From assembly GCA_037893225.1 (NCBI GenBank), contig JAZGUH010000721.1, forward strand, positions 496,001-560,000: a DNA stretch of 64,000 nucleotides, written 5' to 3'. Made by a program: the position numbers and the translations under genes. Each line of letters begins with the position of its first letter. Within the stretch, counting starts at the first letter, position 1. The stretch is from Hippasteria phrygiana (lineage: Eukaryota > Echinodermata > Asteroidea > Valvatida > Goniasteridae). The notes beneath the pieces are model-generated. The model saw only the letters and a list, made by a program, of their open reading frames with translations, did no database searches and was not told the DNA's origin. Of this stretch, positions 1-10,733 are shown piece after piece.

Positions 1-237
1 ATGTCGTGTCACGCTCCACACAAGGATGGCCTTTCAAAAATCACACCCCCTCCCCCACATGCAACAGGAAATCTCCGCCCATGCCTCGAACCTAAGCCTG
101 CCGTGCATTAATTGTATTGTGTTTATGGTAGGTTTATAGGGTGAACAGACTTGGATAAGGTTAAAGGTTATGTCAGTTCCAAAAAATATTGCATTAACTA
201 TAGAAGCGTAATAATGCAGTGCATGCATTGTGAGTCC
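1..237. other. Left flank of the repeat array
   Basis: No gene is visible. The first 45 bases are the reverse complement of a GC-rich segment inside the array (near 4,950-4,985 and 23,167-23,205, containing GTGTGGAGCGCGACACGG). An inverted piece of the repeat unit therefore adjoins the first unit. Confidence 0.5.
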
Positions 238-299
238 CATCGGGAAAGTCCCAGATGAGAAATGCGGAGGTGCAATTCTCGGGGAAGTCACTATCGTTG

Positions 300-1055
300 C
301 CCTGAAGGGACATCACACGTACATCGCAAATTTCTGCGCAGATATTTGCGATATCGCACATTTTATCGAAGATTTGTTTGCAGATTTATGCGCAGATATT
401 TGCAATGTCGTACATTTTATCGCACCATTTCTTTGCAGATTTCGGGCGCGGATTCAGCCGTGGATTTAGCCGCTGATCAAAAATCTCAAACGTATCAAGT
501 AAAAAATGGTTGATAAAGTGTGCTTTTTATACAAGTTTTTTTTGTTACATTATTGCAGTTTTTTCTGCACTTTTGAATAACAATTTCTCATTAGACCTTT
601 AGCTAATTAGTGAACGTAATCGGTCTTCTCAAAATTTTGAGCATGCTGAATATATTATTTAGACTATTCTTAAAAAACGCGTACTTTTGCTAAAACTTTA
701 AGACTTTTGTTGATGGAACCCCAACAAACTTTATAAAAAGCACATTTTGTTGTCCTCCTTTAACTTGATGCGTTTGAGATTTTGAATCTGTCGCTGAATC
801 CACGGCTGAATCCGCGCCCGAAATTTGCAATATCTGACCTAAGATTTATACGTCAGAGAATCTTTAGGTCAGAGAACCAGACTACGCAGAAATCTGCGTA
901 AAAAAAATGTTCGATGTGCGACATCGTAAAAATCTGCGCAGAAATCTGCAATAAAATGTGCGACATCGCAGAAATCTGCGCAGAAATCTGCAATAAAATG
1001 TGCGACATCGCAAATATCTGCGCAGAAATCTGCGATGTGTGATGTCCCTTCAGGG
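300..1055. mobile_element. Palindromic MITE with CTGCGCAGA subterminal repeats
   Basis: The ends are perfect inverted repeats: CCCTGAAGGGACATCACAC on the left, and its complement ending at 1,055. Inside the ends, both arms carry repeated modules of about 45 bp built from ATCTGCGCAGAAATCTGC and TGCGACATCGC. The inner arms (about 430-540 and 720-830) are also inverted copies of each other and share CGGGCGCGGATTCAGCCG. There is no transposase ORF, so the element is non-autonomous. A fragment of another element's end (see 7,268-7,689) is embedded at 834-893. Confidence 0.75.
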
Positions 1056-1525
1056 CCTCGATAGGTCCCTGTGGGTTTAACCCACTGAAGGTTTAACCTC
1101 CTGATACGACGTGTTGTGAGAAAACCTGGCTATTTTATTATGTCGTGCCTCGAATCACACGGTTTTGGAGCATTAATTGGCGTCCGTTGTTATTGAAAAA
1201 TAATACAAGACTCTGATAATACATCTTTTTTATCTCTCGTTTATACTGTATCCTGGCTGAAGATCGGCATTATTGCACTAATGTAAATCGTTTCCCCCAG
1301 GTTGTTCTCAAGTTTACAAAGAGAGGTTTATAGTTCCCCACGATATACAGGATTAGTCAAAATAGTATACCGAAGTTGAACCTCAATTCTGTATATCCCG
1401 TATTAAATTCAACAGTCACATGATATGAGCATCATTATGTAGCCTAAGATCCTAGCTCTCTATACTGATGGGTCAAACGGATCAGATAACATTTACTGAA
1501 AATGTGGTTATATATATATACACTC

Positions 1526-1800
1526 TACAAACTTAGGTGCTAAATTTAGCACTTAAAGATCTAAAATTGTGCACTTCTATAGGTGTTTGTATAGTGACTG
1601 CACATGCCGTGCTGATTTAGCACAAGCATGCGTGCTATAATAATAGCACTCAAAAAGAGCTCAAATAAATGCACTTCAAGTGCTACTGTCAATAAGGTGC
1701 TACCGGAACACCCACAAAGAGTTAGCTCTAACTAAAGCACTTCAAGTGCTATTTTAACAACTCATAGGACATAAAATAAAGCACTAGAGAAAGGGTTATA
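1526..1800. repeat. AGTGCT/AGCACT-rich block
   Basis: A block of about 275 bp in which AGCACT, AGTGCT and CACTTCAAGTGCTA recur on both strands. A near-identical block lies in unit 5 at about 20,440-20,710. Dense short inverted words suggest a non-autonomous DNA transposon, but I could not define matching terminal repeats. Confidence 0.45.
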
Positions 1801-2569
1801 CTGGAAGCTTGGTTGACATTAATTAACTACAAATTAACGGAGACAAGTGAAGTAGGAACCAGACTACACAGAAATAACTTGTTATCAACAAAGTAACTTT
1901 TTTTTGCAAATACCTTCTTTTCAAAATACGAATAGATTTCAATATTTTGCTTCCCAGAGTTCCCATTTAATTATGTCTAACTATATCATAAAATGTCGCC
2001 TGAATATCGACAGGCGGTTTATAATAACCGAGTAAAAGGCCGAGGCAGACACTAATACCTACAACCGTGTCAAAGGTCATACCTTCAAAATCGTTTCAAT
2101 CGATAAGCAAATTCCAAACTCTCTCCTGACTGGTGTTATACGGCGATCAGAACTATAGCCTGCAGTGGGCCGAGAGAAACAGGAATGAGGGAGATTAGCA
2201 GTGTGGGAAAACAAGGAGGCTGGTGAAGTTTAAAGGTGCACACTGGAATTAAGATGCCCAATAAGTAGTGTTGCATAGTGAAAATATTTACATACTTTTT
2301 CATGTCAATGGGTCGTACCCAGCCAACATGCTGTGCAGGATACATATTTACGTGTCAAAGGGAGAAAACAATTAATGTGTTTTATGAATAAGCCATACCT
2401 GAGTTCTTGACCGTCCAAACATGAAGTTTTCAAACAATTGCTCTCAAGACTAAGTAGCAGTGCAGCAAGGAAATAATCTCTCTGAGACCGGTGTGCCTGA
2501 TGAACAGAATTGTGTTCTGACAGTCCAATCCGCCTTCGTTGTGCATAAGTCGGTGCGTACTGATGCGTA

Positions 2570-4432
2570 CGGAAGCCCGTTAGGGCCAGGTAGCTCTTTA
2601 TCTTTCACAGCGGTGCGTTTCTCTTTCACGGTGGTGTGTTTCTCTTTCATGGTAACTATACTATAGCCTCTTTTTCGCGACATAATAACTCGCGGCCGCG
2701 ATTTATTATCTCGCGGCCGCGACTTATTAGAGAGGTTTCGTTAGCGCACGGTTAGAGAAACGACCACGTTTAGTTTCCGTGACCTCATCAGTTTTTGCGC
2801 TTGTTTGTGACGTTTTCCTCACTCATCCTAAACGCACCTTGTTTACACGGATACCGGTTGCAATACATGTAACAAACGGATAAAACCAACGAACATTGTT
2901 TACCAATTTTCGCTGCGTACCGTTTAGAGCTAGTCGTCGGCGTATGCACTAACCGTGCGCTAACGAAAACTCTCTATTAACTCGCGGCCGCGACTTATTT
3001 ATCTCGCGGCCGCGATGTAATAACAGCATGCAGTGGCCAGTAATTATTAGCTTCCGAGGTAGATTAACACTATACATGAATTGATTATTTGAAAGATGTG
3101 ATGAAAAAGAAATTGTGTTATGTTTTTTATGTTTCGACAATAAAATAATGAGTTATCATGAAAATATATTCCTTTTTCCGTGGTTCTGAAGAAAACGAAT
3201 CAAAAGAAATTATTCGAAGATAAAAAGAAAATGAAAATATCTGTTCCTTTTCAGCGCAGCATCTGTCGTTTTCTGCAAAAAACATTTTAAGGTGGTATTC
3301 TCTTATCAAATAATTATGCCATTAAAGTTGTGACACTGTTAACTCCCCCCCCCCCCCCCCCCCCACTGCTCTCTAAGAGTGGTACGAATACTCTTGGGCG
3401 CACGGAAATATACATTGCATCTGAATAAATTGTGTGTAAATTTGTTACAAGATTATTTTGTTTGGGGACAAAAAGTAATCTTTTTCAACCGTTTAAATGT
3501 CCATGCAATATGAGGACATTGTTCATGTAATAATCTTTATGAGGGAACCCATGTTTGGCAGAGTTTGAACATCTTATAAACAAGCAATAAACTCTACATG
3601 GGTGTTTTTAAATGTTAAATGATACATTTGCGACCCCTGAAACGTTTTATAATTGCAAGGCACCTATTCAGCACATTCTATCATGCAACATAGGGGATAA
3701 GGAGCAAATAAGAAGGATTAGGAGCCAATTTGTTTACAAAAAACAAAATCCATTATTAGTTGGAAGCCAGGTGACAATCCTGCAGCAATGCATATGGAAT
3801 GTGCATGTTACAAATCCACCCTTATGTCATTTTCATTCTTTTCGCAGATACTTTTTGAAGGGATAATTATCTAAAAGGAAAACTGCTTAATACCAGGATC
3901 TTATCTGCATATCCATACAGGGAGTTTAGCTCTTTTGGACTGAAAAAAGTGATCTCGACTCCGATAAGCATTGCTTCTGGGGTTTCATACACTAGCTATT
4001 TGGGATTCGATATATTTGTCTGGATATAGACCGCCTGTATTAAAGCGGGACATTTTTTATGAGGAGTGCTTTTAGTTGATGTGTTATCACGCATAATGTG
4101 AAAATGGTGCTTAGTCTTGAAAGGGCCCATTTGATGTAATTTTGTTTATGCAATCCTTGGAAATGCACCTTTGCATTCTATTTAACGTTATTAAAAAATT
4201 TCATTTTGCCATTTTTAAGAGCTTTTTCGTGCCTTTTTTATTATTACGCTAATGCGATTTCCCTATTCATCAGCAAAAGTGTGATGCAGTCAGACAGAAA
4301 CCTTAATAGATAACGCGAGATAAATAAGTCGCGGCCGCGAGTTATTTTACCATGAAAGAGAAACGCACAACCGTGAAAGAGAAACACACCGCTGTGAAAG
4401 AGAAAGAGGTACCTGGCCCTAACGGGCTTCCG
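2570..4432. mobile_element. 1.9-kb nested inverted-repeat transposon, TA-flanked
   Basis: Both ends start CGGAAGCCCGTTAGGGCC and match for about 83 bp. They include three spaced copies of a TTTCTCTTTCA(C/T)GGT motif, a likely transposase-binding subterminal repeat. The element is flanked by TA on both sides (2,568-2,569 and 4,433-4,434). A second inverted repeat with paired CGCGGCCGCG palindromes is nested inside. No transposase is visible. Shorter copies are at 21,416-22,615 and, lacking the right end, from 10,734. Confidence 0.7.
2683..3024. repeat. Inner fold-back with paired CGCGGCCGCG palindromes
   Basis: Left arm 2,683-2,755 and right arm 2,949-3,024 are inverted copies of each other. 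Each arm holds two CGCGGCCGCG palindromes about 15 bp apart, then TCGTTAGCGCACGGTTAG. Another CGCGGCCGCG lies at about 4,330, just inside the right end of the enclosing element. Unit 5 retains one palindrome on each side (about 21,520 and 21,783). Confidence 0.75.
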
Positions 4433-6051
4433 TAGATACACGTCATGTGAGGAAGTATTGCATTGATGAGAAATATTTACCGACAGGCGCTCTCAGACTA
4501 TATGTAACAATCGTTTTTATTGGTCCAGAGGAATGAGGGACACTTTTCATGTCAAATCATAAATCGCGTTTTGACTCGCTCGGCGCAGGTTTATCAATCG
4601 TCTGGTCTGGTCTGGTCTGGTCTATTGTCTGGAACAATACACTCGTCAATGATCAACGCAGGATCATTGTATATGTTGAAAGGATTGGCAAACTACCTAC
4701 GTAGCTCAAAGTACAAATCTCCCTTTGTGATGCGCAGAGAAAATGGAAGCTGTACTTTTATTAATTTTCATATTTGTTTTCAAACTTCAGACATTAAAAA
4801 ACAATTTGTTGTTTCAAAAACCGATGATTGTGAATAAAAAGAATGTATGTTAAAGGTCGTGTCGTTTATATAGTACTTACTTTGTAGTTTGGCAGTTAAA
4901 ACATAGCATGGGAGGAGATTTCTTGTTACATGTGGTTTTTTTTTTTGAAAGGCCATCCTTGTGTGGAGCGCGACACGGCACGGGCTCCAAGGGACCGCTT
5001 AAGGGCCCCCTGGTGGATTGCAGGCGCAAAGCCCTTGCTAGGGGTTGAGGTAAAGCCCCCTGGAGCCCCTGGGGTTTACACAATGTTAGGTACACAATTG
5101 TGTCAAAAAATTCAACCTTTTCTTGAGCTTGAATTGCAATTAATGACAATAATTAACACCTTCAAGCATTACAAAATACAAACGATCTTCAAAACTCAAT
5201 TTCTCATCCGATGTATTTGGAAGTGTAAGCGTCTCTTTGCACAATGGAGCGCTGATCACCTAGCAACACAAATAATGCCTATGCATTATTTTAATAATAA
5301 TTATTTACAAAATAATTATTGAAAAATAATGCATAGATGCATTTTGGTAAGGCATGATTAAAATGTGATTTGTTTGTGAAGCTATAAACCCAAAGTCTAC
5401 AGCAATCCCTAACGTACATTGCGATACGCCAGACGATCAGACGGTTCCCGTGGAGAAGGGGGGTTTAAACCGTTCGGAAGAGTGCCTGTTGATGAGCCTG
5501 ACGACCAGTTATAAGATCCAATTATTGCTAAGCTCGGCACGAGGGGATACAAGAGTTAACAGACACGGAGATGACGACAACAGGATAGACGAACGAACCA
5601 GAGTTTTTTTGCCAGGATATTACTAATACACTATAGAATTATTGATGAATATGGACTTAACAGAATTGAAAACGACCTTATAAGGAAAACAAAATTAGAA
5701 TTTGGGTACAGTTTAAGTAAGGGAAGAGACTACTGTCTATATTCGACGTATCAAAGGAGCCTTAATGATAAAAGTAAATATAAAAGATTAAAAAGACACG
5801 ATATTAAATATACACTCTAAAAATTGTTGGTCAAAATGGGTTGATATTTTGCCCAGTGTTGGGCAATAAACCATTATGACAATTTTTTAAATGTTCTTCC
5901 TAAATGACTATTGAGAGCAAAGTAAGAAATAAAGCACGAGCGTAAAGAAAACCAAGAAACAAATAGGTGTGCTGTTATATTCGGAGCTTCTTGGGGTATG
6001 CCAACTCAGAGGCACGCACCCAATACTATTCGTGATACAGCCTGCTACATA

Positions 6052-6226
6052 GTATACAAATAATGAATTTTTATGAGTGCGATGGAAAGAATAATTTCAT
6101 GAGGTGACAGATTTAATGTTCCATTGCACGAGGCGAAGCCGAGTGGAATGGAACATTCCATCTGTCACCTCATGAAATTATTCTTACCATTGCATGAATG
6201 TGAAACATTCATTATTTGTTTTATAC
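6052..6226. mobile_element. 175-bp fold-back MITE
   Basis: This is a near-complete palindrome. GTATACAAATAATGAAT on the left matches the complement of the sequence ending at 6,226, and ATAATTTCATGAGGTGACAG pairs with its complement at about 6,160-6,182. The centre holds GCACGAGGCGAAGCCGAG. It occurs only in unit 1. It has no coding capacity. Confidence 0.65.
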
Positions 6227-6291
6227 AACGCCTGAATAAATCCGACAGATTGCATGCATGGGTTTTTTGGTGTACAACGTGCCGTTTACCT

Positions 6292-6507
6292 TCACAGTCC
6301 CGCGTAAAACCGTGACAAAAAGTGGTCCAGTTCCGAATCAGTTAAAGCTTTAATTGTTGTTCCTGCGTGTCTTGTAAATTCCTCTAATCGTTTGACTGCA
6401 TGTTTCATTTGTCTCTTTGTGTTAGCAGCGTCAGCATCGCCTACTAGTTCCAATATTTCGTCGTCTGTTAGGAAAACTAACCACGGTTCGGAAACACCGT
6501 CCGCCAT
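6292..6507 (-). pseudogene. Crypton/DUF3504-like N-terminal exon fragment
   Basis: A 71-codon reading frame starting MADGVSEPW. It contains FLTDDEILELVGDADAANTK, then an alternating basic/acidic helix region, then LTDSELDHFLSRFYAGL. This resembles the N-terminal region of Crypton-derived tyrosine-recombinase relatives (DUF3504, KIAA1958/QRICH1-like). Their typical pattern is a short acidic motif, an NTK motif, and L..eL...L..Fy.. before the catalytic part. The catalytic recombinase domain is absent. The frame ends in TGA directly before a GGTAAAC donor-like sequence, so it may be a mutated first exon. A longer upstream ATG (6,642) exists but lies beyond a hairpin. The family call is from memory of the pattern and was not searched. 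Confidence 0.5.
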
Positions 6508-6527
6508 TTTCTGTGAATGACAACCTA

Positions 6528-6602
6528 GACTGGTTCCCGGTCGCCATATGTATATAATATACATAGAAGTCCGAAGGACAACGGTGGGACCGGGAACCAG
6601 TC
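6528..6602. repeat. Hairpin with 15-bp perfect arms
   Basis: GACTGGTTCCCGGTC at 6,528-6,542 and its exact complement at 6,588-6,602 form a stem with a loop of about 45 bases. It lies just upstream of the Crypton-like frame. The arms resemble the GGTTCC-type ends of the 7,268-7,689 element. Confidence 0.6.
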
Positions 6603-7267
6603 CAATGGCAGCCGTTTTGTGGCGGCGGGGAAGTTCTATCAAACGCGTTACCGTTTGATAGAACCATGTAATAGAACCTGTTTGGCGGTGCGGGTTCGCG
6701 TCGTGTGATAGGACGAATAATTCAATGAACGTGATCGACGATCCACCAATCGGATGGCTGGGATTTATTCAGGTGTTGTTTAAAAGCATATATTATGGGG
6801 TTTCTTTGGGTAGGCCAATTGGCGCCCCTTGGCCATACCATCCATGAAACAGCCTGTAACATAGAAACATGGGGAGCTTCCTGGGTTATACCAATTCGCG
6901 CCCCATACTCTTCATGAAACAGCCTATTAATGCAACATTTGCAACCCTGAAAGGTTGTGTCATATTTTGTAACATCCAAAATGCTGATATTCAAGTACAT
7001 GTACATGTATTTCCAATGATGTTGCACCCTGTACGCTTTGTATTTCAACGGTTCCAATTTTCGAACCGAATTAAGCACCCAAGCAATATTTTCATCATTG
7101 TTTTTTCAGAGAAACTGGGTATCAATGGATGGTCGTGTAAATTATCATATTCTACTTTTCACAAGCTGTATTACCAGAACATTATTATTGTATTTATACT
7201 TTAATAAGTGAACAATAACAATTAGTTGAAACGCCCCCTTGTGGTGACCTTTGATGTCAAAATGTTA

Positions 7268-7689
7268 TAGTCTGGTTCCTGGACCTGAAGATCCCCTGAC
7301 GTCTAAATCTTAGGTCAGGTACTTACCCACCGTTTCAAATAGATCAAGACGTGCAGTGTTAGCCCAAGTGACGTCAGTGGCATCATTCATATTTAATATT
7401 CTTGCAAAATCCGGTCGGCAAAATACTGCAATAGTGCGGCATTGATTTTGTCGGTTTTTATGTATAGTTGAGAATTCAAATTCCAGGATCTGTAATGGCC
7501 CTGACAAACAATTTGTTACTGCGAACATCAACGTTAACAGCCGAATGTTACCGAAAACAAGTTCGGAAAACTTCGGATATTTTCGGAAACGGGAGGAATT
7601 CCTCCCATTGTCGTCACGTGACATTGGCGGCTACCGGACCTAATATTCATCAGAAATAGTCGAAATATTTTGGTCTGGGAACCAGACTA
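7268..7689. mobile_element. TAGTCTGGTTCC-ended MITE with exon-like ORF, copy 1
   Basis: The ends TAGTCTGGTTCC and GGAACCAGACTA are inverted. On the minus strand it carries a 104-codon ORF (7,310-7,624) starting MSRDDNGRNSS. The ORF runs into a strong splice-donor sequence (GTGGGTAAGTAC) just before its stop, and CACGTGAC overlaps its start. Copies with an intact ORF are at 13,875-14,296 and 26,059-26,480. I do not recognise the protein. It could be a captured first exon or chance coding. Confidence 0.6.
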
Positions 7690-8106
7690 AAAATAGTATT
7701 AATGTTAACCATACAAAATACTTTTTTAAACTCTTAAAGCAGTTGAATGAACATTTTAGAAACCTTTTAGAAACCGTAATTGACCACAACCAAATTGTAA
7801 AATACAAAGCTAAAACGAGCTCTCGCGGTCACAGAAGTGAAATCAGATGACATCATACTTTAGATTAGTAACCAAAGTAGTAGTCTCTTCTCAGCCAAAG
7901 CACATGGAAACTGCTAGCTCAAAATACTTGGCGAAACTATAGTGATAGGGTTTTTCTCAATCTAATTCTGTCAGCTGGACATAACAATAATATTAACATG
8001 AGTTTCTTTGAAATAAAAACTAAAACAAGAAGCGACTGTCGTGGACCATAAATTATAGAAATGACAAGCTAAAGGTTACATAATCACTACGGCACTTGAG
8101 ATACTT

Positions 8107-8253
8107 GGGCCTGTTTGTTCCACACAGATCTAGATCTCCGATCAGTGATCCGTTCGTTGGTTGGTTCACGCACCAAATTCCGCCTAATGGATGGAGCGAA
8201 CCAGTGGTTCGATCAATGATGGAGATCCGGATCTGTTTGAAACAAAAAGGCCC
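8107..8253. mobile_element. GGGCC-ended 147-bp MITE
   Basis: GGGCCTGTTTGTTCCACAC at the left pairs with the complement of TCTGTTTGAAACAAAAAGGCCC at the right, and the interior is GATC-rich and palindromic. Another copy is at 14,717-14,859. In unit 5 (about 26,905-26,970) much of it is deleted. The ends resemble PIF/Harbinger-type MITEs, but no target duplication is clear. Confidence 0.5.
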
Positions 8254-8834
8254 ATTACCAAATAGAACATTGTTTACATCGCGAATTCATGTCAACTTAA
8301 TGTGAAGCCCCGGACCTTGAGTCAAATGTGTTTATTCTTGGCGTACGGATTATGTCGATTATGATTCGAAAATATTTATTTTGTTTTGTACAGTACTAAG
8401 TATTGGTAATTTACTTAGTACATGACATCAAAACCTTTGTTTTATACACGTCCATCATTGTTTCGGAAGTCTTGGGTCAATAACAGCTTTAGAGTGATTT
8501 ATTCGTCTACTAGCGTCCGCAAAAAAATAAATCAATATTTGCCATCTGTAAGGTGACCTATACCACTACTATGTCCTCTCGATTGGTGGTCTTTTTTTTC
8601 ATGCACAATGAACACATACTTGGATTACAAAATTAAATATAAAACAACCAAATAAACACAAATCCGTATGATGATCATTGCATCCCAGATATTGAGTCAC
8701 TAAATAGGTTGCAAGCTCACTCCCTATGATAAACACCAAGGCTGTCAGGCATTGGTCAGGGTTAGCCATTCTTATTAGTTGAACACCTGCGAAATGAAGA
8801 AAGAATAAGGGCAGAGTAATATTTTGGCAAATAT

Positions 8835-9660
8835 CGTCACAGTTTTCACGAACAGACGAATTTTGCCTCTCTGCACTAAACTAAAGTTACAAGAAAATCA
8901 GGTTTTAAGCTGCTCACTTTTTAATTTGAAGATATTACCTGCGTTCATACCACATGTTGATTCAGTGTTGACACTATGTTAAAGTTCAGTTCTCGGTCTT
9001 TCACAAGTAATTGGCAGCTAAGCGATAAGTCAATTAATTACAGAGTTATTAATTGATTAATACATTTGTCTGTTCGTGAAAACTCAGAAGCGAGAAATGG
9101 CCCGTTTTGCCCCACAGAGTGTCAATTGTCTCTTCGTGAAAACCCAAAATCCATTTTCTGGCAATTTTCCTCTTCACAGCCATACTGTATTAACACGGAG
9201 TTCAAATTCGTCTCTTCGTGAAAACCTAAAATCCATTTTCTGGCAATTTTGCCATTCACAGCCCTATTGTATTAACACGGATTTCCGAATTGGCTCTTCG
9301 TGAAAACCCAAAATCCATTTTCTGGCAATTTTGTCCTTCACAAACATAGAGTTCTGAATTGGCTCTTCGTGAAAACCCAAAATCCATCTTCTGGCAATTT
9401 TGTCCTTCTCAGCCATAGCGTATGGCCGAGAAGGGCAAAATTGCCAGAAAATGGATTTTGGGTTTTCACAAAGAGCCAATTCAGAACTCTATGTTACAAT
9501 AGGGTTGTGAAGGACAAAATTGCCAGAAAATGGATTTTGGGTTTTCACGAACGCAGGTAATATCTTCAATTTAAAAAGTGAGCAGCTTAAAACCTGATTT
9601 TCTTGTAACTTTAGTTTAGTGCGGAGAGGCAAAATTCGTCTGTTCGTGAAAACTGTGACG
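8835..9660. mobile_element. CGTCAC-ended 826-bp MITE, complete copy
   Basis: The inverted ends start CGTCACAGTTTTCACGAACA and stay inverted for about 115 bp. A 4-bp duplication, ATAT, flanks it (8,831-8,834 and 9,661-9,664). The interior has about seven copies, on both strands, of a module of about 50 bp built on CGTGAAAACCCAAAATCC and CCAGAAAATGGATTTTGGG. Units 2 and 5 read AATATACACCATAAAG across this point without the element, which shows the empty site. There is no transposase. Confidence 0.8.
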
Positions 9661-9901
9661 ATATACACCATAAAGAGTCAGTGACTGTCAAAACTTCAAG
9701 AGATGCGGTTCGGATTGTTTTACCAAAGCAAAGGTAGATACGTTCGATTTTGATGGTCTCTGTGAAACTATATACGTCTTCACAGTTCAGGTGATAAGTG
9801 CTAAAACCTTTTGGTTTTTTTTTTATGGAACTTCGCCTCAAACAAGGCTAAAAGCCACTCAAGGTACGGAGGTACTAAAAGATAAATAATCAAAGCCGCA
9901 A

Positions 9902-10033
9902 CTAGTACAAATTAAGATTCCTCTTGAAGCAGGAAAGATTGTAAGATGAAGGGAAACATGCACCAGGCAAAGAATTCCACAGAGATACAGAACAAGGGAA
10001 AAGCAACTGGCACAGCTTGTTGTTCTCGTTAAA
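9902..10033 (-). pseudogene. LINE ORF C-terminal fragment, copy 1
   Basis: The minus-strand frame reads FPCSVSLWNSLPGACFPSS and ends CFKRNLNLY before a stop. The W-N-x-L-P and later F-K motifs are typical of the C-terminus of CR1/L2/Jockey-type LINE ORF2. Upstream reverse transcriptase is missing. The same fragment recurs in units 2 and 5. Confidence 0.6.
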
Positions 10034-10351
10034 ATGTTTATATTTTTATGGAGACCTTCAGATTAATATTTCGTTTTATATGTTTTCCAATGGCGTTCAC
10101 ATGCCTATAGGCCCATACACGCAGGTTTTTCGATGAGGCGGCTTTTCCAGGTTTACCTGAATCGATGTGGCAATCTTTGCCAAGTTCACATTCCAACATA
10201 CAGGCACCAAACATAATAAAGGCTTTAACAATGTAAAAACTGGCTGCGTTGGTTTAAACGGCGGTGAAAAAACATGCTATAACTTAGCTGGGATGGCAGC
10301 TTTTAGGCACACATCCTGCCACTAACAGGTGTAGAAAATATTACTTGTAAA

Positions 10352-10507
10352 CAGTGGCGTAGCCAAGGAGGGGGGGGGGGGGGAAACTTCCCCCTGTAGG
10401 AACTCTTGCCCCCCCCCCCCTCTTGCCCCCCCCCCCCTCTTGCCCCCCCCCCCCCCGCCCTCTGGAAAATTGGGATTTTTTTTTTATAGTGTGTAGATAT
10501 GCGTTAC
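10352..10507. mobile_element. hAT-type MITE left end with poly-C/G core
   Basis: It starts CAGTGGCGTAGCC, the terminus also seen at 49,458 and 63,501, followed by long G then C tracts. The matching right end is missing. It sits at the junction of units 1 and 2. Confidence 0.5.
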
Positions 10508-10733
10508 TATAGCGTGTCAAAGGGAGAAAACAATTAATGTGTTTTATGAATAAGCCATACCTCAGTTCTTGACCTTCCAAACATGAAGTTTTCAAATAAT
10601 TGCTCTCAAGACAAAGTTGCAGTGCAGCAAGGAAATAATCTCTCTGAGACCGGTGTGTGCCTGATGAACAGAATTGTGTTCTAACAGTCCAATTTTAGCT
10701 CGTTGTGCATAAGTCGGTGCGTACTGATACGTA

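Larger units (their letters stand above)
238..10351 (+). repeat. Array unit 1 (most complete)
   Basis: This is the longest copy of a tandemly repeated, largely non-coding unit. It has three parts in order. Part D (238-2,351) starts at CATCGGGAAAGTCCCAGATG. Part B (2,352-5,880) starts at CGTGTCAAAGGGAGAAAAC and carries a C-tract near 3,343. Part C (about 6,920-10,351) ends in a LINE 3' fragment and a conserved tail. Between B and C, positions 5,881-6,919 are unique to this copy and hold a fold-back element and a Crypton-like exon. The same parts recur in the same order at 10,508-30,330. No ORF in it looks like a host gene. Confidence 0.85.

Noticed and set aside
2480..2525. Box C/D snoRNA (CTGATGA followed by CTGA in the array)
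   Set aside because: The two boxes are only about 15 bases apart, with no terminal stem.
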